From positions 1-33,703 of the forward strand of contig JAAYKL010000031.1 of assembly GCA_012522445.1 (NCBI GenBank): DNA of 33,703 nt, given 5' to 3'. This DNA is from Myxococcales bacterium (lineage in GTDB: Bacteria; Myxococcota_A; Polyangia; JAAYKL01). Positions 1 to 7,982 of this stretch are shown here, in pieces (position 1 is the stretch's first letter; each line of letters begins with the position of its first letter). The translations under genes and the position numbers were made by a program. The notes under the pieces are model-generated. The model had not been told where the DNA came from, searched no databases, and saw nothing but the letters and a program-made list of their open reading frames with translations.

Positions 1-277
1 AGTAGGCCGCGGCTTTTTTTAAGAAATCGCGCTCCATGGTGGCCTGCCGCAACTCCTTGCGCAGACGACGAAGCTCTGCTTTCTCCGACGTTGTCCAGGC
101 GCCCTCGGGGCCCTTGCCCTCATCGATATTGGCCTGCGCAACCCACTGCCGCAGCGAGTTCTCACCGATGTCGAGGTTACGGGCTACCGTCCCGATCGAC
201 TCTCCGCTCGTCCGTACCAGCCGCACCGCGTCTGCCTTTTGCTCTTTCGTAAATGTTCTTCTTTTTCGTTTGGACAT
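1..277 (-). CDS. IS3-family transposase OrfA (partial, 3' end missing)
   Basis: The 92 visible codons start at an ATG (275-277) preceded by a strong GGAGGAGG ribosome site. The product begins MSKRKRRTFTKEQKADAVRL, a typical N-terminus of the IS3 OrfA helix-turn-helix (Pfam HTH_Tnp_1). It continues through GTVARNLDIGENSLRQWV and a charged helix with leucine spacing, then MERDFLKKAAAY at the window edge. In this family OrfA binds the terminal repeats and OrfB, the DDE integrase, is made by -1 frameshifting. A run of seven A (minus strand, 14-20) sits in the LKK codons, where the family usually has its slippery site. OrfB should lie just left of the window. Confidence 0.9.
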   Translation of the reverse strand, partial: MSKRKRRTFTKEQKADAVRLVRTSGESIGTVARNLDIGENSLRQWVAQANIDEGKGPEGAWTTSEKAELRRLRKELRQATMERDFLKKAAAY

Positions 278-339
278 CACTGCCTCCTCCGGGGATTATC
301 CCCACTAAGTCAGCTGTCCACAAATTCAGGGCAAGACCA
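1..339 (-). mobile_element. Left end of an IS3-family insertion sequence (partial, runs off the window)
   Basis: The segment carries the start of an IS3-type orfA preceded by about 60 bases of leader, which is the usual spacing between the left terminal repeat and orfA in this family. Read on the minus strand, the probable tip begins TGGTCTTGCCCTGAATTTGT near position 339; IS3 ends start with TG. The peptidase reading frame next to it stops exactly inside this putative tip. The other end and any target-site duplication lie outside the window, so the boundary is inferred and may be off by a few bases. Confidence 0.7.
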
Positions 340-1165
340 ACGCTTCGCCATAGGGCATACAGCTCTCATCTGGTGCACCAGATGTCTTCATTATGTGATC
401 AAAGGCGGTCGGCGGCCAGCCACCGCAGCAATCCCCACAGGCTGTGCAACAATCGGAGACAAGGTATTCTTCGGAAAAATCTGGCACCTGACCATCGGGG
501 CCGTAAATGTCGGAAAATATATTGTAATGGGCTTCAATGGTGGCGACGGTTGCAAAGGCCCAACACGAGCCGCACCGAAGTTGCGCTTTGACTGGAGTTA
601 CCCAGTTTTTGCCCTTGTAATTGCGCCACGAAAACACTGGTTCAATGTCAACGTCAGGAAAGTCAGGGCGCTCTTTGATCGGTGTGTCGCTGTGAAAGGC
701 GGTGTTCTTACCCATCGCCGAACAGGAGGACTCTTTGTCAAAATCTATCATATTGAGCGCATCGCCAATGATGCCAGCATTGCCCATGCAGTAATTGCTG
801 TACTTAGAAAAGCGACCGCCACGCAGCGTGATTTCATCCAAACCGTAATAGGCGCAAATCGAATGGTTTTGGCCGCACGTGCCGCCCACAAAGTCCCAGG
901 CTTCGCAAACGGTCATGTCAGGGAAGACGCACAGCCCCATTTCGCCTGCGGGCGTGTCGTGTATGACCATGTCGCCGCCCATCACGTTGCAGTAGACGGC
1001 TGCCGGGTTGGGCATGCCGACGCTGTGAGACGCGTGAGATATAGTGGCGGCATGAAGGTGGTTGGTGCTGCAAAACAAGGCCGTCATCATCAAAAAGCTT
1101 GACAAATCAGCCGCGCATCAGCGTTTTTTTCGGTTTTCGGTTTTCGGTTTTGGATACTTGTCCAT
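326..1165 (-). pseudogene. Papain-family (C1A) cysteine peptidase, truncated by the IS element
   Basis: The frame contains the papain active-site block VTPVKAQLRCGSCWAFATV (catalytic Cys codon at 563-565) preceded by a long Cys-rich prodomain-like segment. After about 85 residues of the mature domain it reaches the IS3 tip and ends with LVLP and a stop, so the catalytic His and Asn of the family are absent. The 5' end is also unusual. The only good ribosome site (AGGGAGG, 1170-1176) serves an ATG at 1163-1165 that encodes a basic 15-residue stretch and then meets TGA (1118-1120). The same frame continues after that stop with a hydrophobic, secretion-like segment. Translation could restart at TTG 1103-1105 or ATG 1088-1090, though neither has a clear ribosome site. 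I read it as a formerly secreted protease that is now broken. Confidence 0.75.
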
Positions 1166-1524
1166 GTTTGCCTCCCTAAAGTTGTTGGTGGTTTGTTGCA
1201 TCTGCTTGCGCGGTATGGCTGTCCCCTTTCTTGTAAAAGCGCAAAAGCAATGATTGTGGAATAAGCAATATGATTCGGCGTAATGCTGGTTTGTGTCAAA
1301 TAATGTCAAAAGGGATTACTAAGTAGAGAAGAAACAAACATGGCATGCGCAGTTCGAGTGGAATGTTTTATGAACACGGCAATTGTCCCGCGATTTCAGA
1401 GCGGGAAAATACGGGCGTTTACAAAGTCTGACGATGGCTTGGGCGGTGCTTGGGGGTGCGGGGTGTTTTACATGTTTGAAAAGTTGGGATTTCCCCATAA
1501 AAGAGGCCGTTGACAGGAGAAACA
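1166..1524. other. Divergent intergenic region between the peptidase and the MscS gene
   Basis: This stretch of about 360 bases is less GC-rich than the genes to its right. It holds the candidate minus-strand promoter above and the AGGAGA ribosome site of the MscS gene (1515-1520). A 57-codon plus-strand reading frame from ATG 1340 to TGA 1513 has no convincing ribosome site and no recognisable product. I see no RNA gene or terminator. Confidence 0.5.
1270..1309 (-). promoter_or_regulatory. Candidate promoter of the truncated peptidase, with a doubled TTGACA
   Basis: On the minus strand TTGACA occurs twice, 10 bases apart (1304-1309 and 1294-1299), in the context TTGACATTATTTGACACAAA. The second copy is followed after 18 bases by AATCAT, which matches the -10 consensus at four of six positions. 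It lies about 105 bases upstream of the peptidase start. This is a consensus-based guess only. Confidence 0.3.
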
Positions 1525-3075
1525 ATGTCCATGGACTTTTTGATCACTTTGTTCCGCGCCTCCGAACCGCTGCTCCCCGGCTTGTTTACGGCGGCTTCCT
1601 TTGTGCTCGTCATCGCATTGCTGCGCGTGCGCCTGCGCGCCGAGGTCGCCGCCAAGCGCTTCCGCCGCTCCCTGGTGTTCTTCAGCGTCTACGTGCTGGT
1701 GGCCATCGCGGCCCTGTTGTGCCGCCTCTACTGGCCGGTGGCCGAGCGCTTCACGCACCTGCTCTCCCTGTCGATCCTCGCCCTGGCCATCATCCACACG
1801 ATGTCCACGCTGCTCTTCGACGTGTTCGCCCCGCGCCGCTCCGCCATCAGCATCCCGTCGATCATCAAGACCATCACGATGCTGGTGGTCTTCTTAATCG
1901 TCGTCGTCTTCATCCTGTCCTCCCACGGCATCTCGGTCACCTCCCTGGTCACCACCTCCGCGGTCTTCACCGCCATCATCGGTTTTGCCCTGCAAGACTT
2001 GCTCTCCAGCGTCATCAGCGGCCTGGCCATCCAAATGGAAAACCCCTTCCGCGAGGGCAACTGGGTCAAGGTCGACCAATTCGAGGGCGTCGTCCGCGAG
2101 ATCAACTGGCGCTCCACCAAGCTCGAGACCCGCAGCCGCGACGTCGTCATCATCCCCAACAACACCATCATCAAGTCGGCCATCGTCAACTTCTCGCGCC
2201 CCTCGGTGCTGCACCGCCGCAAAATCAAAATCGGCCTGCGCTTCTCCCACCGCCCCGGCGCCGTGCACGACTGCCTAACACAAGCGGCCCTCTCCATCCC
2301 CGAGGTGCTGCACGATCCCCCGCCGCAGGTCATTATCCGGCGCTTTGTCGCGCACTTCGCCGAGTACGAGCTGATCTACTTCATCGAAGATGTGGCGCGC
2401 CGCGATCTCATCGACGGCAACGTGCACAAGCGCATCTGGTACCACCTCGACCGCGCGGGGCTGCGCATCCCGCTGCCCGCCCGCGAGGTCTATCTCCGCG
2501 AAGAGCCCCAAGACGCTGCCGAGTCGCCATCGCGTCACTCCGCCGAGCAAGTGCTGCGCATTTTGCGCAAGATACCGGTGTTCGCGCCCTTGAGCGACGC
2601 GGAGTTTTTGTGGCTGGCGGCCAAGGCCCGGACCTGCGAGTTCGAGGCGGGCGAGCCGTTGATTCACCAGGGCGACAAGGGGGTGGGCCTCAACATCATC
2701 GGCGAGGGGGAGGTCGATATCATCGTGCACCAGTCTCCCGGCGATCCGGGGCACAAGGTCTCCACATTGTCGCGGGGCGCTTATTTCGGCGAGCGGGCCC
2801 TGTTGACCGGCGACCCGGCTTCCGCGGACGCGCTGGCGGTCACCGACTGTTTGATTTACCAAATCGACAAAAATGCCCTGGCCAAAATCTTCGAACAAAA
2901 GCCCGAGATGGCCGAGCTGTTCAGCCAAAAACTCGAACAGCGGGACGCGGAGCGCACCGAGCTGCTGCACCAGTCGGGGGAGGGCGACTACCGCGCTGGG
3001 GGCAAGCGCAGCGCCGACGAGGTGTCCCTGGCCTCCCGCATCCGCAATTTCTTCCAGCTCAACCCCAAAGACTAG
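1525..3075 (+). CDS. MscS-family mechanosensitive/bCNG-type channel with C-terminal cyclic-nucleotide-binding-like domain
   Basis: The ATG at 1525 follows AGGAGA at good spacing and gives 516 residues. Four to five hydrophobic segments occupy roughly residues 10-145. They are followed by the MscS pore helix and beta domain, recognisable in FALQDLLSSVISGLAIQMEN and in NWRSTKLETRSRDVVIIPNN. Such proteins sit in the inner membrane and open under tension or, in the bCNG subgroup, respond to cyclic nucleotides. Residues about 355-475 form a CNBD fold with a phosphate-binding-cassette-like segment around GERALLTGDPASADA (E423). The Arg and Thr that hold the cyclic phosphate in CAP/PKA-type domains (PRAAT) are replaced by A432 and D435, so ligand binding is doubtful. 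It converges on lepA, leaving about 107 bases in which I see no clear terminator. Confidence 0.9.
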   Translation: MSMDFLITLFRASEPLLPGLFTAASFVLVIALLRVRLRAEVAAKRFRRSLVFFSVYVLVAIAALLCRLYWPVAERFTHLLSLSILALAIIHTMSTLLFDVFAPRRSAISIPSIIKTITMLVVFLIVVVFILSSHGISVTSLVTTSAVFTAIIGFALQDLLSSVISGLAIQMENPFREGNWVKVDQFEGVVREINWRSTKLETRSRDVVIIPNNTIIKSAIVNFSRPSVLHRRKIKIGLRFSHRPGAVHDCLTQAALSIPEVLHDPPPQVIIRRFVAHFAEYELIYFIEDVARRDLIDGNVHKRIWYHLDRAGLRIPLPAREVYLREEPQDAAESPSRHSAEQVLRILRKIPVFAPLSDAEFLWLAAKARTCEFEAGEPLIHQGDKGVGLNIIGEGEVDIIVHQSPGDPGHKVSTLSRGAYFGERALLTGDPASADALAVTDCLIYQIDKNALAKIFEQKPEMAELFSQKLEQRDAERTELLHQSGEGDYRAGGKRSADEVSLASRIRNFFQLNPKD

Positions 3076-3182
3076 GCGCTGTTTTCTCGCGCGACCGTCT
3101 CGCGAAGGCGTCGTGTTGCGGCGTCGTGTGGTTTCGCGAAGCCGTTTTGTTTGGCGGGGCGCGGTGACTTTGGCGGTGCGGT

Positions 3183-4985
3183 TTAGCGGTCGATTTTGAG
3201 CATGGAGAGGAAGGCGTCCTGGGGGATCTCGACGGAGCCCACCGCCTTCATGCGGCGCTTCCCTTCCTTTTGCTTTTCGAGGAGCTTGCGCTTGCGGCTG
3301 ATGTCGCCGCCGTAGCACTTGGCGGTGACGTTTTTGCGCAGGGCCCTCACTGTGGTGCGGGCGATGACCTTGGTGCCGATGGCGGCCTGCACCGCCACTT
3401 CGAACTGCTGGCGGGGGATGAGCTCCTTCATCTTGCGGGTGAGCTCTTGGCCGATGGGGAAGGCGTGCTCGCGGTGGACGATGGCGAAGAGGGCGTCGAC
3501 GGGATCGCCGTTGACCAGGACGTCGAGGCGCACCAGGTCGCCGGCGCGGTGGCCGATGATCTCGTAGTCCATGGAGGCGTAGCCGCGGGACACCGATTTG
3601 AGGCGGTCGAAGAAGTCGAAGAGCACCTCGGCCATGGGCAGGGCGTACTTGAGGATGACGCGGCCCGGTCCGGCGTAGTCGAGGCTCTCCTGGGTGCCGC
3701 GGCGGTCTTCGCACAGCTTGATGACGGGCCCCACGTAATCGCTGGGCACGTGGATGGAGGCCCGGATAAAGGGCTCTTCGATGCGGGCGATTTTGCCGAC
3801 TTCGGGGAGGCGCGCCGGGTTGTCCACCAGGAGCATGTCGCCGTTGGTCAGGTAGACGTTGTACACCACCGTGGGGGCCGTGGTGATGATGTCGAGATCG
3901 TATTCGCGCTCCAGGCGCTCCTGGATGATCTCCATGTGCAGCAGCCCCAAGAAGCCGCAGCGGAAGCCAAAGCCCAGGGCCTGCGAGGTTTCGGGTTCGT
4001 ACACAAAGGACGAGTCGTTGAGCACGAGCTTGTCGAGGGAGTCGCGCAGGTCGTTGTAGCCGCCGGGGTCGGTGGGGAAGACGCCGCAGAAGACCATGGG
4101 CTTGACCTCGCGGAAGCCCGGCAGGGGCTCGCTGGCGGGGCGGCGCGTGTCGGTGATCGTGTCGCCGATCTTGGTTTCGTGCACCGACTTGATGGTGCAG
4201 ACGACGTAGCCCACCTCGCCGGAGTGCAGGGCGTCGAGCTTGACCATCTCCGGGGCGAAGGTGCCGATCTCCGCGACCTCGTAGCGGCGTCCGGTGGACA
4301 TGAACTCGACCTTCATGCCGGCGCGGAGGACCCCGGACATCATGCGCACCAGGACGATGGCGCCGCGGTAGGTGTCGTACCAGGAGTCGAAGATAAAGGC
4401 GCGCAGGGTCTCTTCGTCTTCGTGGGGCTTGGGCGGCGGGATGCGCTGCACGATGGCTTCGAGCAGGTCGGGGATGCCTTCGCCGCTCTTGGCGGAGACG
4501 CGCAGGGCGTCGTCGATGTCGAGGCCGATGACCTCTTCAATTTGGCTGAGGGCCCCGTCGATGTCGGCGCCGTTGACGTCGATTTTGTTGAGCACGGGGA
4601 TGATCTCGAGGTTGGCGTTGATGGCCAGGTAGGCGTTGGCCAGGGTCTGGGCCTGCACGCCTTGGGTGGCGTCCACCAGGAGCAGGGCGCCTTCGCAGGC
4701 CTCTAGGGCGCGCTCGACCTCGTAGTTGAAGTCGACGTGGCCGGGGGTGTCGATGAGGTTCAGCGCATAGAGCTCTCCGTCGGCGGCGCGGTATTCGATG
4801 TGGGCGGTCTGGGCCTTGATGGTGATGCCGCGTTCGCGCTCCAGGTCCATTTTGTCGAGGTGCTGGGTCTTGAGGTTGCGGGTGTCCACGGCGCCGGTCA
4901 TCTCGAGGATGCGATCGGCCAGGGTGGATTTTCCGTGATCGATGTGGGCGATAATCGAAAAGTTTCTAATGTTGCGATGCGTCAA
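3183..4985 (-). CDS. lepA: Elongation factor 4 (LepA), ribosomal back-translocase GTPase
   Basis: The 600-residue product is full length for LepA. It starts at TTG 4983-4985, preceded by AGGAG about seven bases upstream, and begins with the family-typical [17 protein letters not shown] (P-loop at residues 13-21). DTPGHVDF (G3) and NKID (G4) follow, then EF-G-like domains II, III and V. The C-terminal LepA domain carries [20 protein letters not shown], the family signature. LepA binds stalled or mistranslocated ribosomes and acts in the cytosol or at the membrane. In many bacteria lepA precedes signal peptidase lepB; here no lepB follows and the gene appears monocistronic. It is divergent from glgB. 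Confidence 0.98.
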   Translation of the reverse strand: MTHRNIRNFSIIAHIDHGKSTLADRILEMTGAVDTRNLKTQHLDKMDLERERGITIKAQTAHIEYRAADGELYALNLIDTPGHVDFNYEVERALEACEGALLLVDATQGVQAQTLANAYLAINANLEIIPVLNKIDVNGADIDGALSQIEEVIGLDIDDALRVSAKSGEGIPDLLEAIVQRIPPPKPHEDEETLRAFIFDSWYDTYRGAIVLVRMMSGVLRAGMKVEFMSTGRRYEVAEIGTFAPEMVKLDALHSGEVGYVVCTIKSVHETKIGDTITDTRRPASEPLPGFREVKPMVFCGVFPTDPGGYNDLRDSLDKLVLNDSSFVYEPETSQALGFGFRCGFLGLLHMEIIQERLEREYDLDIITTAPTVVYNVYLTNGDMLLVDNPARLPEVGKIARIEEPFIRASIHVPSDYVGPVIKLCEDRRGTQESLDYAGPGRVILKYALPMAEVLFDFFDRLKSVSRGYASMDYEIIGHRAGDLVRLDVLVNGDPVDALFAIVHREHAFPIGQELTRKMKELIPRQQFEVAVQAAIGTKVIARTTVRALRKNVTAKCYGGDISRKRKLLEKQKEGKRRMKAVGSVEIPQDAFLSMLKIDR

Positions 4986-5155
4986 AAAGAGCTCCTATGA
5001 ATTGTTGGCCACAAAGGGGTGCTGGCTGCGAAGCCGGCGCGATTCTATTCAGGATTGGGCCAAGTGCAATCTTTTATCCCAATGTGTGGCGGCGGCGGAT
5101 GTCCCGGGGCGCGTTGGATGAGGGCGCCTTGGTGCCTTGGGTCGCGTTGTTTTTG

Positions 5156-5186
5156 TTGCGTGTGGCCCCACAAAGCGGTCTATACT
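5156..5186 (+). promoter_or_regulatory. Candidate promoter for the branching enzyme gene
   Basis: TTGCGT (5156-5161) and TATACT (5181-5186) are separated by 19 bases and lie about 37 bases upstream of the glgB start codon. The -10 matches the consensus at five of six positions. The spacer is slightly long, so this is a moderate guess. Confidence 0.35.
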
Positions 5187-5222
5187 GATTTTTGTGCAAA
5201 ACATCCACTAAGGGGAGCATTT

Positions 5223-7394
5223 ATGGCAACCGGAAAGCCCACTGATTCCACCGTTCGGAAACCGTCAAAACCCACGCCCAAGAAGACTGCTGCGAAAAAA
5301 ACGGCTGCGAAAAAAACGGCTGCGAAAAAGAGCGCGGCGAAACGAAGCGCTGCCAAAGAGCCCGCTGCCGCCAAAACTCCGGCGTCTCCGGCGCCCCTGC
5401 CCATCGTCCAAGGCGACGCGGGGCTCGCCCCTTACGCCCACCACTTCGAACACCGCCTCCAGGCGCTGCAGCACACGTTGACACACCTCACCGGCGAGGG
5501 CACCTCTCTCGCCGACTTCGCCGCGGGCCACGAGTACTACGGCCTGCACCGCCACGGGGCACAGTGGGTGTTCCGCGAGTGGGCCCCCGGCGCCACCGAG
5601 GTCTTTCTCATCGGCGCGTTCTCCTCCTGGCGGGCCGACGAGCGCTTCGCCCTGACCCGCGTAAACGAGAAGGGCGACTGGGAACTCGCGTTGGACAGCG
5701 CCCACCTGCAGCACGGCGACGCCTACAAGCTGCTCATGCGCTGGCCCGGCGGCGAGGGGGAGCGCGTCCCGGCTTGGGCCCGGCGCGTCATCCAAGATCC
5801 CCACACCCACCTGATGGCGGCGCAAGTGTGGGCCCCGGATACCCCCTACACGTGGCAGTGTCCCTCGTTTCGCCCGTCCTCCAACGCCCCGCGCATCTAC
5901 GAGACCCACGTGGGCATGGCCCTCGAAGACGGCCGCGTGGGCACCTTCCGCGAGTTCACCGCGCACATCCTGCCCATCATCGCCGAGGCGGGCTACAACG
6001 CCATCCAGCTCATGGCGATTTTGGAGCACCCCTACTACGGCTCCTTCGGCTACCACGTGACGAGCTTCTTCGCGGTGAGTTCGCGCTTTGGCACCCCCGA
6101 CGACTTCAAGGCCTTGGTCGACCGCGCCCACGACCTGGGTATCGCGGTGATCATCGACCTGGTGCACTCCCACGCGGCCAAAAACGAGGCCGAGGGACTG
6201 AGCCGCTTCGACGGCACCCCCTGGCAATACTTCCACGCCGGAGACCGCGGCGATCACGTGGCCTGGGACTCGCGCTGCTTCAACTACAGCAAGCCCGAGG
6301 TGCTGCACTTCCTCCTCTCCAACTGCCGCTTCTGGCTCGACGAGTACCGCGTAGACGGCTTCCGCTTCGACGGCGTGACCAGCATGCTCTACCGGGACCA
6401 CGGCCTGGGCAAGGCCTTCACCAGCTACGACGACTACTTCAGCGAGAACCTCGACGAAGAGGCGCAGGTCTACTTGGGGCTGGCCAACCGCGTCATCCAC
6501 GAGGTCAACCCCCACGCCATCAGCATCGCCGAGGACGTCAGCGGCATGCCGGGGCTGGCCTATCCCCTGGATGGCGGCGGCCTGGGTTTCGATTACCGCC
6601 TGGCCATGGGCACGCCCGACTATTGGATCAAAATCATCAAAGAGCGCTCCGACGAACAGTGGCACGTGGGCGAACTCTTTTGGGAGCTCACCGCGCGGCG
6701 CCACGACGAAAAAACCATCGGCTACAGCGAGTCCCACGACCAGGCGCTGGTGGGCGACAAAACAATCTTCTTTCGCTTGGTCGACGCGGAGATCTACACG
6801 CACATGAGCGTGCTGGCCACCAGCAGCGTCATCGACCGGGGCATCGCGCTGCACAAAATGATCCGCCTGATTACCCTGGCCACGGCGGGGCACGGCTACC
6901 TCAACTTCATGGGCAACGAGTTCGGCCACCCCGAGTGGATCGACTTTCCCAGGGAGGGCAACAACTGGAGCTACCACCACGCCCGCCGCCAGTGGCGCCT
7001 CAAGTACGACCCCCTGCTGCGCTATCACTTCCTGTCCGACTTCGACCGCGACATGATGGGCCTGTGCCGCGACCACTTCCTCTTGGGCAACCCCGACCTG
7101 CAAATGGTGCACGAGCACGTCGACGACCAGGTGCTGGCCTTTCGCCGCGGGTCGCTCTACTTCGTGTTCAACTTCAACCCCACCCAGTCCTTCGACCGCT
7201 ACGGGCTGCGCGTGCCCGCCGGGGCCTATCGCCTGCTGCTCGACTCCGATGCCGCCAAGTACGGCGGATACGACCGCATCGCCGCGCCCCAAACCTTTTT
7301 CTCCATGCCGGCCTTTCCGGGTGCCGGTGCCGATCAGCACATGATTCAACTCTACATCCCCGCGCGCTGCGCCCTGGTGCTCGAGGCCGAATAA
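5223..7394 (+). CDS. glgB: 1,4-alpha-glucan (glycogen) branching enzyme, eukaryote-like GH13 type
   Basis: The ATG at 5223 follows AGGGGAG (5211-5217) and gives 723 residues. Residues 1-55 are a Lys/Ala/Pro-rich tail built on repeated AAKKT units. A CBM48-like N-domain follows (about 80-190), then the GH13 barrel and a C-terminal beta domain. Catalytic residues are visible: nucleophile D383 in GFRFDGV, acid/base E437 in IAEDVSGMP and D506 in ESHDQALVGDK. Blocks such as GYNAIQLMAILEHPYYGSFG, DGVTSMLY and NFMGNEFGHPEWIDFPR match animal/plant GBE1 much better than E. coli-type GlgB, as also known for some bacteria. It forms alpha-1,6 branches in glycogen. No other glycogen genes are in the window. 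It converges on the 7420-12549 cluster, 25 bases away. Confidence 0.96.
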   Translation: MATGKPTDSTVRKPSKPTPKKTAAKKTAAKKTAAKKSAAKRSAAKEPAAAKTPASPAPLPIVQGDAGLAPYAHHFEHRLQALQHTLTHLTGEGTSLADFAAGHEYYGLHRHGAQWVFREWAPGATEVFLIGAFSSWRADERFALTRVNEKGDWELALDSAHLQHGDAYKLLMRWPGGEGERVPAWARRVIQDPHTHLMAAQVWAPDTPYTWQCPSFRPSSNAPRIYETHVGMALEDGRVGTFREFTAHILPIIAEAGYNAIQLMAILEHPYYGSFGYHVTSFFAVSSRFGTPDDFKALVDRAHDLGIAVIIDLVHSHAAKNEAEGLSRFDGTPWQYFHAGDRGDHVAWDSRCFNYSKPEVLHFLLSNCRFWLDEYRVDGFRFDGVTSMLYRDHGLGKAFTSYDDYFSENLDEEAQVYLGLANRVIHEVNPHAISIAEDVSGMPGLAYPLDGGGLGFDYRLAMGTPDYWIKIIKERSDEQWHVGELFWELTARRHDEKTIGYSESHDQALVGDKTIFFRLVDAEIYTHMSVLATSSVIDRGIALHKMIRLITLATAGHGYLNFMGNEFGHPEWIDFPREGNNWSYHHARRQWRLKYDPLLRYHFLSDFDRDMMGLCRDHFLLGNPDLQMVHEHVDDQVLAFRRGSLYFVFNFNPTQSFDRYGLRVPAGAYRLLLDSDAAKYGGYDRIAAPQTFFSMPAFPGAGADQHMIQLYIPARCALVLEAE
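5286..5345 (+). repeat. Four tandem 15-base units in the glgB 5' coding region
   Basis: The unit ACGGCTGCGAAAAAA (coding TAAKK) is repeated with small changes: 5286-5300, 5301-5315, 5316-5330 and a degenerate copy at 5331-5345. Two copies contain runs of seven A. Fifteen-base changes in copy number would preserve the frame, while slippage in the A runs would not. Confidence 0.85.
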
Positions 7395-7419
7395 GCCACA
7401 GCCAAAGCGAGGCCTGCGT

Positions 7420-7980
7420 CTAGGGTTCGTCCGGGGAGGCGGGGGATTCTTCCGGGGATGCGTCCGGGGTTTCGCCTGAAGTTGCGGGGGCTTGCGGACC
7501 CTGCTTCAGGTGCCGGGCCACGTACCAGATGTAGGCGATGTTGCCCGCTAGGGGCGCCACCATGAAGAGCAGGTACAGCACGGGCAGGGGAAAGGCGATG
7601 TGGGGCCGCGACATGTTGCCCTGGTAGATGAACTGGTACATCGCGAGGAACAGGAGATTGATGCAGAAGAGCGAGACCTCGATGAGGCCGCGCAATTGGG
7701 CGACGAGCTGCGCCTTGCCCGCGGGGGTTTGGAGCCAGCGCTCGCGATGCGGCACCGACAGGAGGCGCGCGGGACCCTTGGGTAGCCAGGCGTAGAGCCC
7801 CAAGAAGGCCGCGTTGGCCAGCAGGGTGAGGGCGAGCCATTCGAGGAGGAAGTCGACGCGCAGGGCCGGGGAGCAGATGGCGCCGCCCATTTGCGCCGGC
7901 AGGGCATGCCAGGTGGCGGCCAGCCAGCCGAGGTGCACCGCCAAGGGGACGAGGAAGAGGTAGCGCAGGAGGGCGGTCAC
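7420..7980 (-). CDS. Small four-helix membrane protein of unknown function
   Basis: The 186-residue product starts at GTG 7978-7980, two bases after the stop of the upstream protease gene, so it is probably translationally coupled. Hydrophobic segments lie at about residues 5-22, 44-66, 98-118 and 128-155. They are followed by a Pro/Ser/Glu-rich acidic tail (about 160-186). The first helix plus WHALPAQMGG faintly recalls DUF1648-type proteins, but I would not assign that family. As the last gene of the cluster that includes an FHA-protease and a TVP38 protein, it may belong to the same inner-membrane function. That is context, not sequence evidence. Confidence 0.75.
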   Translation of the reverse strand: MTALLRYLFLVPLAVHLGWLAATWHALPAQMGGAICSPALRVDFLLEWLALTLLANAAFLGLYAWLPKGPARLLSVPHRERWLQTPAGKAQLVAQLRGLIEVSLFCINLLFLAMYQFIYQGNMSRPHIAFPLPVLYLLFMVAPLAGNIAYIWYVARHLKQGPQAPATSGETPDASPEESPASPDEP

Positions 7981-7982
7981 GG

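Noticed and set aside
1340..1513. 57-codon plus-strand reading frame ahead of the MscS gene
   Set aside because: It has no clear ribosome site, its product is not recognisable, and its end overlaps the MscS ribosome site; probably chance.
3270..4706. Long plus-strand frame of 478 codons opposite lepA
   Set aside because: It is the antisense shadow of lepA in high-GC DNA; the product is Val/Gly/Asp-rich with no domain.
5265..7349. Minus-strand frame of 694 codons opposite glgB
   Set aside because: Antisense shadow of a verified branching enzyme; no ribosome site or family match.
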